DNA of 34,500 bases. Source: Adiantum capillus-veneris. Lineage: Eukaryota > Streptophyta > Polypodiopsida > Polypodiales > Pteridaceae. Every line of letters begins with the position of its first letter. The first letter of the stretch is position 1. A program made the position numbers and the translations under genes. This document shows positions 1-7,936 of the stretch, piece after piece. The stretch covers positions 84,181,381-84,215,880 of the forward strand of contig CM043957.1 of NCBI GenBank assembly GCA_014529385.2, read 5' to 3'. Below the pieces are notes generated by a model. The model worked only from the letters and a program-made list of their open reading frames with translations, had not been told where the DNA came from and did not search any database.

Positions 1-2
1 TA

Positions 3-227
3 GTGACTGACGTTGGCCTTGAGCATAGGGGTACTTTGCAGCGTATGGTGAGATACCTGTAGGATGTGTGCGGCTTTGGTGAGGAGTATGGTGTCGATCG
101 CTCTATACTTCCTCTACAATTAGAGCTGGATGCACACAGATTCAATGAGCTAGTGGACGTTGGTTGAGGTCATACTTGTGATGGCCTTGTACAGGTTTTG
201 TACGGCCACATTGGCCTTTACGTGTGA
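3..227 (+). pseudogene. degenerate ORF of unknown origin
   Basis: One frame reads about 74 codons with two internal stops (a TAG after the first 19 codons and a TGA near codon 56). The composition looks protein-like rather than random, with stretches such as GFGEEYGVDRS and LELDAHRFNELVDVG. It is cut off by the window edge on the left. I do not recognise the family. A retroelement tail is the likeliest source given the surroundings. Function cannot be stated. Confidence 0.25.
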
Positions 228-230
228 GGT

Positions 231-420
231 TGTTGGGGAAAAGCCCCATGTGGCCGGTCAGGCCAGGTGCCCGCCCACTATACTTATTCATTATGTACAT
301 AATAGAATAAGGGGGCTCACATGTAGAGAGTGAGTTTTAGCCCCTGCAAACACAAGGTCTCCTTCTCTCCTCTCTTCGCCATCGCTGTACACACACTCAC
401 ACACGCTCTCGCTCGCGCAC
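231..420 (+). other. noncoding stretch, possible LTR start
   Basis: It begins TGTTGGGGAAAAGCCCC, which would suit a Copia-type LTR 5' end (TG..., with a GGGG/CCCC hairpin). It then has AT-rich sequence with ATGTACATAATAG, a CT/CA-rich tail and no ORF. No second LTR, primer site or target duplication was found, so the LTR reading is weak. Confidence 0.2.
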
Positions 421-558
421 TTCAGATTGTGCCCAAGATGCAATAACACTATTGAGGACCTTCCTCATCTATTCATGAACTGTCCGCTTAATGTCCCTTT
501 CTGGAAACCAGTCCTGCTCTGTCTTGGCGGGCTATTTGGAGACAGAGGAATTGTGTGA
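421..558 (+). pseudogene. LINE RT zinc-finger (zf-RVT) remnant
   Basis: The frame gives CPRCNNTIEDLPHLFMNCP followed by NVPFW and a TGA stop. The C-x2-C ... H-L-x3-C spacing followed by FW is the signature of the zinc-binding region C-terminal to the reverse transcriptase in plant non-LTR retrotransposons. No RT domain precedes it; the upstream sequence is CA/CT-rich, so only the tail of the element is left. It is probably a 5'-truncated LINE copy. Confidence 0.5.
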
Positions 559-614
559 TGTATGAGGAGGCTTACCGAGTCTCAAACCTGAGAATATTCT
601 TTGATTAAATTTTT

Positions 615-851
615 TTGCAGAAAAAAAAGCTAGCCCTTGAAGGATGCCGCATATATAGAAAGAAGAAGAAGATGCTATGCATTGCTGGAAACCTGTTTCA
701 ACTCACTGGAGTGGACCCAATTACTTGCTACACTAGGGATGAGATGGAGGAATACATCCAGGAGGACCTGGATCTGCTCACTAATAACTGGAATGAAGCT
801 AGAGCCCTTCTTGTTACGATCAGAGCTGAGCTTGATGCTCGTAAAAATTGA
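615..851 (+). CDS. short ORF, possible LINE C-terminal tail
   Basis: A 78-codon ORF lies 56 bases after the zf-RVT remnant. The first part is basic (KKK, RKKKK). The second half looks helical and acidic, with DEMEEYIQEDLDLLTNNWNE, then ends ARALLVTIRAELDARKN. The position right after a zf-RVT motif suggests the C-terminal tail of the same LINE ORF2, now in another frame, but there is no motif to prove it. It could equally be a chance ORF in repeat DNA. Confidence 0.3.
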   Translation: MQKKKLALEGCRIYRKKKKMLCIAGNLFQLTGVDPITCYTRDEMEEYIQEDLDLLTNNWNEARALLVTIRAELDARKN

Positions 852-1213
852 ATCTCCCCTTGTAATTACTGACTAAGTAATCCTCATGCTCCTTCCTTGA
901 ACATTTGGATGTAAAGTGTGTCCTTTTTTAAATACTAGTACAGTCGGTTGCCTTCGGCGACCTCTCTCTCTCCCCCTCTCTCCCTCTTTATCGCGTGCGA
1001 ATGAGCTTTTTTTAGTTTTGGACTTTAGCTTTCAAGTTGCACATTGCGACACGTGTAAAAAGCTCTCCCTTCCACCATATTATGTTAGTAGATAATCACC
1101 GCCTTCTTCTGTGCACGTGCGATCATCATGCAATTATTTTAAAAAGTACCTATGCATCGCGTGACCAATGGGACCTTGCAAGACCAATACACAACCTGTA
1201 ATCTGTAACCTTA
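852..1213. other. no gene seen
   Basis: AT-rich sequence with a short CT tract around 960-990. No ORF, RNA gene or repeat was recognised on either strand. Confidence 0.4.
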
Positions 1214-1414
1214 ATGGGTGCGAGTAAAGTGGGTAGCATTTTGGACGTGCTGCCTCAGCCTGCGATGCCCTGTCGTCTGCGGTGCTCCGCCAACACCTCC
1301 TCCAGCGCTCAGGTGAAGGTGGCCGTGGGACCAGTCGGCAAACTGGTCGAACGAGCCTTTTCTGTCTCTCGGAAGCTGGGTCCCTTGAGCACCATCTCCG
1401 TGGTGAGGGGTTTG

Positions 1415-1419
<5 letters not shown>
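1214..1419. other. GC-rich open segment next to (GA)n, unassigned
   Basis: Both strands are mostly open here. The plus frame runs into the GA array and yields only an Arg-Glu repeat there. A minus frame reads EMVLKGPSFRETEKARSTS and ALEEVLAEHRRRQGIAG around one stop, which looks more protein-like. GC content and codon-like texture differ from the AT-rich flanks, so it may be a gene or transposon exon fragment. No family was recognised. Confidence 0.2.

Positions 1420-1461
<42 letters not shown>
1420..1461. repeat. (GA)n microsatellite
   Basis: Uninterrupted GA dinucleotides over about 42 bases. Apparent Arg-Glu-repeat proteins across it are artefacts of the repeat. Confidence 0.95.
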
Positions 1462-1463
<2 letters not shown>

Positions 1464-1617
1464 TTGGTCCTCTTGGAAAAGACGATTAATGCAGCTTCAA
1501 AGACTGGTTGTAAGAGAATTTGCAGAGTTTACCGGATGGAGATAAGGTAAACTGTACAAATCGAGGAGCCGAAGCTTGAGATTTTATGCTTATTTGTCTT
1601 AGTTAGAGTCAGATTTC

Positions 1618-2160
1618 ATGCTTATTTGTCTGGAGTTAGAGTCGGAATGCATGAATTTTTCAAGCCTCTCGATGAGCTTCCTCGTAAGACACCGGAAGAC
1701 CACCAGGAGCCCAACACAAGAGGAAGAGATAATGAGCCAAGTGTATGAGTTTGTGGCCAAGGGTTTGATTCTATTGAGTTCACAATGCTTTCGTTCACCA
1801 ATGCTTCTTGTGTAGAAGAAAGATGGATCTTAGAGCATGTGCATAGATTACAGGGCTCTCAATAAGATCACCATCAATAATACGTTTCCAATACCTAGGA
1901 GTGATGATATACAATACATATTATAGGGTCCTATCGCTTTAGTATGATCGAATGAGTTCTTGGTGATACCGTTTGGGCTTACTAGTGTATCTTCAACGTT
2001 CAATAGGATGATGGGTCGGATTGTTAGAGAGCACAGGTAGTATGTGGGTACATTCTCTGATGATATCATTGTTTTCCGAGTCTTAAGTCCAAAGCAGAGC
2101 ATTGAGAGCATCTAGTACGAATGTATAGTGCATTGTAGAAGACAAGCTTGTTATGAATGG
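1618..2160 (+). pseudogene. Ty3/Gypsy reverse transcriptase remnant
   Basis: A single frame with several stops carries RT landmarks of a Ty3/Gypsy element. First comes a linker ending VAKGLILLSS...SPMLLV, then KKDGS and the hallmark [20 protein letters not shown]. After a gap it continues with EFLVIPFGLTS, FNRMMGRIVREH and a catalytic box reading FSDDIIVF (usually Y/F-x-DD-I). The usual segment between the PIPR block and the PFGL block is missing, so an internal deletion joins the two. Stops occur right after MLLV, within KKDGS-M-CIDY and later. It is a dead fragment. It ends shortly before an LTR at 2218, but no polypurine tract links the two, so they may be separate insertions. Confidence 0.8.
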
Positions 2161-2217
2161 AAAGAAAAGTAGTTCTTTATCTGGGAGATACATGTCTTAC
2201 ATATTGTGTGGCCTGAG

Positions 2218-2658
2218 TGTCACAAACTGTTGACAAGGAAGCTGTTGATGTGGCATTTGCGTATGGAATTCCTTGCTTTTACGATGGCTGAATTCGCTGG
2301 CTGATTTTTGGAAGCTTTTGAGACATTTTCTTTTGAATATTAAAAGCTTTTCACTTACTGCTTTTGGGGCTCTGCTTTTGGGCATCCCTTGTATCTATAT
2401 AATAGTGGGCAGGACCTCACTTCTCAGAGCATCTGAACGCAGAGTCTGAGAGTGAGCACCTACCTACTCTCTTGTACTTTGAACACAGGTTAATACGAAA
2501 AGAAATACCGAAAGGGACGCCAGTCTTTGGGGCCAATATCTCTAGGCACGGAACCACGCCGGGCCGTGTCGACTTAATTGTGAAGTGTGAACCGTTTTGA
2601 AGTGAATCTTTGCTGTGTCGCGGTAGAATCTTGACTTGGGGTGTCCAAGTTTGTTACA
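2218..2658 (+). repeat. Gypsy-type LTR (5' LTR, family I)
   Basis: It begins TGTCACAAACTG and ends GTTACA, directly before an initiator-Met primer site. The U3 part has AAGCTTTT/GCTTTTGGGG blocks and a TATA box (TATATAAT near 2397). The R/U5 part holds the core AAATACCGAAAGGGACGCC (from 2503) followed by GGGGCCAAT. The same layout recurs at 3150-3763 (antisense) and 7937-8536. No matching downstream LTR in the same orientation was found close by. Confidence 0.75.
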
Positions 2659-2659
2659 G

Positions 2660-2672
2660 TGGTATCAGAGCA
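2660..2672 (+). promoter_or_regulatory. primer binding site for tRNA-iMet
   Basis: TGGTATCAGAGCA lies one base after the LTR end. It is the standard plant retrotransposon minus-strand primer site, complementary to the 3' end of initiator tRNA-Met, and it fixes the LTR boundary at 2658. Confidence 0.9.
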
Positions 2673-2860
2673 CAAAAAGATTCTTCTTCTACAGAGGATC
2701 CGATCCTTTTTGCAGCGCACACAGCTTTTGGAAAAGAATCTTCGTGTCCCGACCTCGGACTTATTAGCCTCCACCCTTCATACATCGCGCATTGGGTGTG
2801 CTCCCGTCTTCATCGCCCTGTCTTACAGGGCATAAAGCCATAAAGAATCCCAGATAACAC

Positions 2861-3149
2861 ATGGGTTCTCGTGAAGAATCTGACAGAGATGACACCTCTC
2901 AGTGGGAAGGCAAAGAAAAGTTGAAAATCCGGCATGGGAATTGAAGAAAAGAATGAAGATTTGGGCAAATTTTTTGTTAGACAAGTTTGCTAGAATGGAG
3001 TACAAACGTCAACTATAGATTGACATATGAGTGAACAGATTGATTAAGTACTCCAAGGACATGAGATTGGCGAGACACCTGAAGAATTACCCGATCGATA
3101 AGATTTACTCTAGATGGCATGTAGCCATTGCTTCTCCTCTCAGGTCAGG
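2861..3149 (+). pseudogene. Gypsy gag N-terminal remnant
   Basis: Downstream of the primer site and a leader, an ATG opens MGSREESDRDDTSQWEGK and then stops. In other frames follow KKRMKIWANFLLDKFARMEYK and DMRLARHLKNYPIDKIYSRW. The last block aligns by eye with DLKLAKYMSETSFQEVHAQW of the gag at 8610-10240 (same D-[LM]-[KR]-L-A-[KR] start and a W at the same distance), so this is a related gag N-terminus. It is cut off at 3149 by an antisense LTR. Confidence 0.5.
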
Positions 3150-3763
3150 TGTAACAGACTTGGACACTCCAAGTCAAGATATTACCGCGACACATCACAA
3201 ATTCACTTCAAAACAGTTCACAATTGATTCGACACGACCCGACGGAGTTCCGTGCCAAGAGGTATTGGCCCCAAAGACTGGCGCCCCTTTCGGTATTTCT
3301 TTTTATATTAATCTTCGAGCAAAGTACAACTCCCACGGGTGCTCACTCTCAGACTTTGCGTTCAGATGCTCTGCAGAGGGAGCTAGCTCCCTTGGGTTCA
3401 TTATAAAGGTTACAAGGGATGCTAAAAGCAGAGTCCCAAAAGCTGCAAAATCAAAAGCCTAAAATAAAGCAATTTTATCCCACAAGCTTTGCAAAATAAA
3501 GCAACTTGCATAGAATTTTTCCCATCAAGCTTTGCAAAGAAATTTCCTTGCTTTTTCTCATCGCAAAAAGCTGGAATTTTCGTACTGCCTGCCAACGCTT
3601 TTTGCGGCGTGATTTACGGGGGTCCGTATGGCAGTGGCACGTCAACTTGCAGCGTGAAATCTGCCACATCACCATTTCGGCTAGCTTTCCCAGGGCGGGT
3701 GTGTGTGTACAAGGCAGCCACGTCACCAAATGTACAGGGCAACCATGCCACCAGTTTGTGACA
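3150..3763 (-). repeat. antisense Gypsy LTR (3' LTR of a minus-strand element)
   Basis: Read on the minus strand it starts TGTCACAAACTGG at 3763 and ends CTGTTACA at 3150. It contains the same LTR core (GGGGCGCC...GGGGCCAAT, plus strand 3264-3300) and the same R-region words as the LTRs at 2218 and 7937. A G-rich polypurine tract lies immediately outside it at 3764-3775, so on the minus strand this is the 3' LTR and the body of the element lies to the right. Confidence 0.75.
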
Positions 3764-3775
3764 TACCCCCCTCTT
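3764..3775 (-). promoter_or_regulatory. polypurine tract of the antisense element
   Basis: On the minus strand AAGAGGGGGGTA directly precedes TGTCAC of the LTR. The identical tract precedes the LTR at 12479. It primes plus-strand synthesis and fixes the orientation. Confidence 0.8.
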
Positions 3776-3913
3776 GAAAGCATTGTAATCAACCTCGATT
3801 ACGCCTGCAAAACAGATAGAGGCCATAAACCGTCTTAACAGACAGATTGTTAGTACCGACGCACTAGGAACACATTTAGCACATGTACCAATCAACAGTC
3901 ACAAAACACGACA
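3776..3913 (-). mobile_element. internal 3' region of the antisense Gypsy element
   Basis: This noncoding piece lies between the polypurine tract and the insertion point of the next element. Its continuation should resume after 6898, because CGACA is duplicated at 3909-3913 and 6894-6898. No coding motif was seen. Confidence 0.5.
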
Positions 3914-4558
3914 TGTCACAAACTGCTGACGAGTCAAAGCCTAAAGAATGGAGCCAACTTACATATGTGGTCGAGGGGCCTAAACCCTAAGAAGAACAAG
4001 TAACAGAAAAAGTCCTACCAACTTATGGGGACCCCGTCCAATGGGGCCCCAAAGGACAAAGATTAAAATAAAGCAGGACCTGTATACGCACACGCAAAAA
4101 ATGATGATGTGGCAGATTTTCGAAAATTGCACTGACATGATGATGTTGCAAGCTCTACGGATTTCCGCGTTTGGCGCTGACTGATGACGTGGCAGGCTGT
4201 ACGGATTTCCATAAATTGCTTTTGGCATTGCTTTTGGGACCAAAAGCTTTTGAGTTTTAAAAGCTTTTTACTGTAACTGCTTTTCACGCCAAGGGCCTTT
4301 AAATATGAGGCTAGGGCTCATTCTCTGGCATGCTTCCTGGAGAAGGTGCAGAGTCTGGGTACCGGCTTGTACTTTGATGATGCAATATAAAGAAATACCG
4401 AAAGGGGCGCCAAGGTTTGAGGCCAATACTTTTTGGGGTGGAATTTCGCCACTCCGTGTCGTGTGTCGTCTCTCTCTTTCAGTTTAGTTGTTATTGAAGT
4501 GCTAAAAGTCTGTTCAGTCTGTTCTTTTCTATTGGCACGTGGTGCCCGTCTTGTGACA
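3914..4558 (+). repeat. 5' LTR of the non-autonomous element
   Basis: 645 bases, TGTCAC...GTGACA. U3 carries CTAAACCCTAAG, three TGATGANGT-type bZIP-like sites, AAGCTTTT blocks and a TATA-like TTTAAATA at 4298-4305. R/U5 carries the shared core AAATACCGAAAGGGGCGCC (from 4393). Confidence 0.92.
4298..4305 (+). promoter_or_regulatory. TATA box of the LTR promoter
   Basis: TTTAAATA sits in the same place in both LTRs (also 6633-6640), after GCCAAGGGCC and before the CT-rich R region. Transcription would start some 25-35 bases downstream. Confidence 0.55.
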
Positions 4559-4559
4559 G

Positions 4560-4572
4560 TGGTATTAGAGCA
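4560..4572 (+). promoter_or_regulatory. primer binding site for tRNA-iMet
   Basis: TGGTATTAGAGCA differs by one base from TGGTATCAGAGCA and starts one base after the LTR. Confidence 0.85.
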
Positions 4573-4900
4573 TTAGGCGTGTGCTTTTCTGAAAGCATAC
4601 CAGTCCTACAAAAGAGCAGACAGAGCTATTGGAATTTTTATTTGAGGTATCTTCGCCCTCCAACCCGGACTTATTAGCCACTCCCACCCTTACTTCATCG
4701 CGCATCGAACGCGCTCCCGTCTTCATCGCTCATGTCTTACAGGGCATAAGCCATTAAGATCACTTGCAAGAGAAGGATCCAAGATTTTTTTCAAGCTGTT
4801 GTTTTTCTCAGAGACAGTACCATGCAGATGTCTATAGCTACCAAGCCGCACACTTCCAAGGACTTGGCAAGCTTTCAAGAAAAAATTTGCCCAAAGTTAT

Positions 4901-5149
4901 ATGGTTTCTGACATCTTCCTTCTGAGTGCAACTTCTGGCAGAGTGGGGTATCCTGAAATGCTTGCCATGGAAACCCTAGCAGATCATAACTTGAAATTTC
5001 TCGACATCTCTCAATAGATGTCTCTTCACGAGCATGACCTTGGAGATTGGTGCGATTGCTATCTTGGGACTACCATCGCCGCCAAAGAAACACTGTCTGT
5101 CCAAGAGCTGATGGACCATGCTGTGCTCGGCTACGACCTTACGGAATGA
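4901..5149 (+). pseudogene. ORF inside the non-autonomous element, one internal stop
   Basis: An ATG at 4901 opens a frame of 82 codons with one internal TAG (5015-5017) followed at once by ATG. The product begins MVSDIFLLSATSGRVGYPEM, then ETLADHNLKFLDISQ. After the TAG it continues MSLHEHDLGDWCDCYLGTT and ends ELMDHAVLGYDLTE. It does not resemble gag or pol. It may be a captured host fragment or a degraded element-specific protein. Frame conservation across the stop suggests it was once coding, but I do not recognise the family. Confidence 0.35.
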
Positions 5150-5431
5150 ACCTAACCCTAATTTTTGGTGCAGTTCCAGGATGGAAAGTCGGTCGACTTT
5201 TCGAGCTCGACTGATGTCGAGATTGCTTTTTAAAGTTTGAAATCTGTTTGAGAACTTGTTTGGTGATCCTGTTTGGAATTTGTTTGAAATGGAAGGTATG
5301 TGTTTTGAACCTGTCTTGGTGCCGATTTGAATTGTTTGACTCTGGTTTTAATACTGGTTTCAATGATTGGTGATTTTACTTCCGAGTGGAGTAGTGAGAA
5401 ATTATGTTTGAGAATGCTTGTTCGTACTCCT

Positions 5432-5790
5432 GGCTCGGACCCTTGTGGTTATTTGCGGGGGGAGTATTGAATGATTGAAAAGTGTTGTTTTTACTCATGG
5501 CCCGGATCCTTGTGGTTATTTACGGGGGGAGTATTGTTGTTGTTACTCATGGCCCGGACCTGTGTGGTTATTTATGGGGGGAGTATTGTTGTTGTTACTC
5601 ATGGCCCGGACTTGTGTGGTTATTTATGGGGGGAGTATTACCCAGGCTGCGGTCTGGGGGGCGTTTGGTTGTAAAAGGCCTCTATATCTCATGGCCCGGA
5701 CCTTTTTAGGTTATTTGCGGGAGGAGTGATGAGGGAGTCGTTGAACAGGTCATTGCCCGGACCTGGATGGTTATTTGCGGGGGGAGTGTT
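5432..5790 (+). repeat. tandem array of GGCCCGGACC / GGGGGGAGT units
   Basis: GGCCCGGA (or a one-base variant) occurs at 5432, 5499, 5551, 5603, 5693 and 5754. Each is followed about a dozen bases later by GGTTATTT, then RNGGGGGGAGT. Three central units have an exact 52-base period, while the outer ones are spaced 61-90. The array is open in all three frames for over 200 bases because of its composition, but the frames do not look like a protein. Confidence 0.85.
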
Positions 5791-6002
5791 CATCGGCGGC
5801 TTTATGTTTCTATGTCTTGTAACATGCACATGTAAGCATTTGTGTTGCATTGTGATGTGCCAATTACAGTATTCCTAATTGGATGAGATTGCCTGGGTAT
5901 GTAATTTTTTTAGTGCATCAAGACACCTGAGGAAGATCAGTACGGTATGGGTGTGATGGCTAATTTTACTACGCCGGAAAATCAAGAGTTCCGATATGGA
6001 CG

Positions 6003-6138
6003 AAAGGAGAAGCTAACTCCTTGATCAAAAGAGCAGAAAGGAGAAGGTAACTCTTTGATCAAAATAGCCGAAAGGAGAAGCTAACTCCTTGATCAAAAGA
6101 GCAGAAAGGAGAAGCTAACTCCTTAATAAAAAGAGCAA
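6003..6138 (+). repeat. four tandem 34-bp stem-loop units
   Basis: AAAGGAG recurs at 6003, 6037, 6071 and 6105, an exact 34-base period. Each unit holds AAGGAG-(7 nt)-CTCCTT or a one-base variant, a small hairpin, followed by GATCAAAAGAGCAG. The array lies about 100 bases before the polypurine tract. Confidence 0.9.
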
Positions 6139-6231
6139 ACTGATTGTCCCTCGGAATGACCCTTGGAAATTTTTGAGCTAACTTGAGTTGTTTTGCAGAT
6201 ATGCTGTAATCGCGGACGATTACTCTCTTTT

Positions 6232-6243
6232 AAGAAGGGGAGA
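6232..6243 (+). promoter_or_regulatory. polypurine tract
   Basis: AAGAAGGGGAGA abuts the TGTCAC start of the 3' LTR, as expected for plus-strand priming. Confidence 0.85.
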
Positions 6244-6893
6244 TGTCACAAACTGCTGACGTGTCAAAGCCTAAAGAATGGAGCCAACTTACAGATGTGG
6301 CCGAGAGGCCTAAACCCTAAGAAGAACAAGTATCAGAAGAAGTCCTACCTACTTATGGGGACCCCGTCCGATGGGGCCCCAAGTGACAAAGATTAAAATA
6401 AAGCAGGACCTGTACACACGTAAAAACTGATGACGTGGCAGATTTCCGAAAATTGCACTGACATGATGACGTTGCAAGCTGTACGGATTTCCGCGTTTTG
6501 CGTTGGCTGATGACGTGGCAGGTTGTACGGATTTCCGTAAATGACGCTGACAGCTTTTGGCATTGCTTTTTGGATTAGAAGCTTTTGAGTTTTAAAAGCT
6601 TTTTACTGTAACTGCTTTTCAGGCCAAGGGCCTTTAAATATGAGGCTAGGGCTCATTCTCTGGCATGCTTCCTGGAGAAGGTGCAGAGTCTGGGTACCGG
6701 CTTGTACTTTGATGATGCAATATAAAGAAATACCGAAATGGGCGCCAAGGTTTGGGGCCAATACTCTCTGGGGTGGAATTTCGCCACTCCGTGTCGCGTG
6801 TCGTCTCTCTCTTTCAGTTTAGTTGTTATTGAAGTGCTAAAAGTCTGTTCAGTCTGTTCTTTTCTATTGGCACGTGGTGCTCGTCTTGTGACA
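6244..6893 (+). repeat. 3' LTR of the non-autonomous element
   Basis: 650 bases, near-identical to 3914-4558 apart from scattered substitutions and small indels, mostly in U3. It keeps the complete bZIP-like TGATGACGT sites that are partly altered in the 5' copy. It ends GTGACA at 6893 and is followed by the duplicated target CGACA. Confidence 0.92.
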
Positions 6894-6895
6894 CG

Positions 6896-6937
6896 ACATC
6901 ACAGGACATCACTTGACATCACAGGACATTACATGAC
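6896..6937 (+). repeat. 10-bp tandem repeat at the insertion site
   Basis: ACATCACAGG is repeated about four times (ACATCACAGG, ACATCACTTG, ACATCACAGG, ACATTACATG). The first unit overlaps the target duplication of the element to the left. Confidence 0.7.
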
Positions 6938-7208
6938 AAATCACATTCAAAATTCATTCGGACCTCAGACCATGTCGGCATCGTATTTAGCAATTGCATC
7001 TAGATCCACTCGGGACTTAATAGATGCCAGATTAGCTAATCCTTATTGCAATCATGTCTATCGAGATCTTTCAAACCGAAATGCTGCAGTCATTTCGTCT
7101 ATCAATTCTTGTAGTTTAACAAGTCAAGAACAAGTTAGTATCATATTATCGAGAATTCTATTTCATAAAGTCATACAGCAGAATACTGTCAGCCCACAGT
7201 ATCCTTGA
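6933..7208 (+). CDS. hypothetical ORF, 91 codons
   Basis: An ATG at 6933 opens an uninterrupted frame (starts MTNHIQNSFGPQTMSASYLA, ends VIQQNTVSPQYP). It is rich in Ser, Asn, Ile and Arg, with no motif I recognise. It lies in what should be the body of the antisense Gypsy element, so a plus-strand gene is not expected and it may be spurious. The open frame continues upstream into the LTR only by chance. Confidence 0.2.
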   Translation: MTNHIQNSFGPQTMSASYLAIASRSTRDLIDARLANPYCNHVYRDLSNRNAAVISSINSCSLTSQEQVSIILSRILFHKVIQQNTVSPQYP

Positions 7209-7474
7209 AACTCAAAGAGACATGAGTGACTCTCGCCATAGAGAGTGGGGCCTCCGGAGGAGGGTTTTGACAGCATTCTGGTGTTGTATTCTTCTCTCTC
7301 TATCTCTCAGTCTCATGCACCTTCATTCACATTGTTCACCACTTTGTTTGTGTCCATTGCACTCTCTCACTAAAGGAACGGAAGGCTCTCCCTTCCGGAA
7401 GTAAAAGGAACCCTTGAGCACAGGTTGGAGCACTCATCTTGAGCAAAGTTCAACATTCACTTCCGCTGCACCTT
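7209..7474. other. no gene seen
   Basis: CT-rich and otherwise mixed sequence with short pairings such as CTCCGGAGGAG and CTCTCCCTTCCGG. Possibly part of an LTR or leader, but no boundaries were found. Confidence 0.3.
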
Positions 7475-7475
7475 A

Positions 7476-7820
7476 CATGCAATGCAAGAGGAAATGAAAT
7501 CCTTGTATGCAAATGATACTTGGGATCTTGTGCCATTGCCTAAAGGGAGAAAGGCTCTTCCTAACGAATGGGTGTACAAGATTAAGATTGTGGATGGAAA
7601 ACCCAAGTACAAGACAAGATTGGTTGCAAAAGGATATGAACAGAAAGAAGGAATTGATTCTCAAGAAATATTTTCCCCTGTTGTAAAGCTTACGACTTTA
7701 CGTGTCCTTTTTGCTCTTGTTGTGGTGCTTGATTTGGAATTGAATCAAATGGATGTAAAGACAATTTTTTTGCATGGTGACATTGAAGAGGACATATACA
7801 TGAAACAACTTGAAGGTTTT
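7476..7820 (+). pseudogene. Ty1/Copia reverse transcriptase fragment
   Basis: The frame contains the start of a Copia RT domain. It reads AMQEEMKSLYANDTWDLVPL, then NEWVYKIK, KARLVAKGY-like KTRLVAKGYEQKEGID, FSPVVKLTTLRVL and finally NQMDVKTIFLHGDIEEDIYM. The last block is the first catalytic Asp region of the RT palm (Q-x-D-V-K-x-x-F-L-x-G). The coding stops just after EGF, where a hairpin-headed repeat begins. The YVDD box, RNase H and everything upstream of the RT are absent. The part present has no stop, so it is not very old. Confidence 0.85.
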
Positions 7821-7936
7821 TGTCACGTGACACATCCAACCCTATGTGTCCGTGGACAAGCTACAGCATGATCAGGGTTCAGTTCAGTCAAGTCAGTCTA
7901 GAATAGGAAGTGATCCGGCACCTTTGTGAGTCTGTT
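7821..7936 (+). repeat. hairpin-headed repeat, copy A (truncated)
   Basis: It starts with an imperfect hairpin (TGTCACGTGACACAT, loop, ATGTGTCCGTGGACA; 7821-7860). It then has CAAGCTAC, AGGGTTCAGTTCAGTC, GTGATCCGGCAC and TTGTGAGTCTG. The same order of words occurs at 17663-17818 (plus) and 16202-16360 (minus). Copy A is cut at 7936 by the LTR insertion. The hairpin is fused directly to the truncated Copia RT frame. Confidence 0.8.

Larger units (their letters stand above)
3914..6893 (+). mobile_element. complete short non-autonomous LTR retrotransposon
   Basis: Two near-identical LTRs (3914-4558 and 6244-6893) enclose 1685 bases. The LTR ends form an exact inverted pair, TGTCAC...GTGACA. A 5-bp target duplication CGACA flanks the whole unit (3909-3913 and 6894-6898). 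A tRNA-iMet primer site (4560-4572) and a polypurine tract (6232-6243) are in place. There is no recognisable gag, protease, integrase or RT, so it must have been moved by proteins from an autonomous relative. Its leader (about 4660-4760) closely resembles that at 2755-2845 of the 2218 element (shared CGGACTTATTAGCC, TCATCGCGCAT, CTCCCGTCTTCATCGC, TGTCTTACAGGGCATAA), which points to a Gypsy partner. The interior holds two tandem repeat arrays and a broken ORF. Confidence 0.9.

Noticed and set aside
1282-1545. Arg-Glu repeat proteins
   Set aside because: They come from reading frames through (GA)n arrays; the same happens at 15694-16011, 17768-18022 and 18100-18306.
5471-5729. Repetitive Gly/Val/Leu-rich proteins over the 5432-5790 array
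   Set aside because: All three plus frames are open because of the repeat; none looks like a selected protein.
5990-6140. CRISPR-like array
   Set aside because: A period of 34 with no unique spacers, inside a plant retrotransposon; it is a tandem stem-loop repeat.
6420-6545. Hammerhead ribozyme (CTGATGA)
   Set aside because: CTGATGA occurs in the LTRs but the matching GAAA core and stems were not found; it is part of bZIP-like TGATGACGT repeats.
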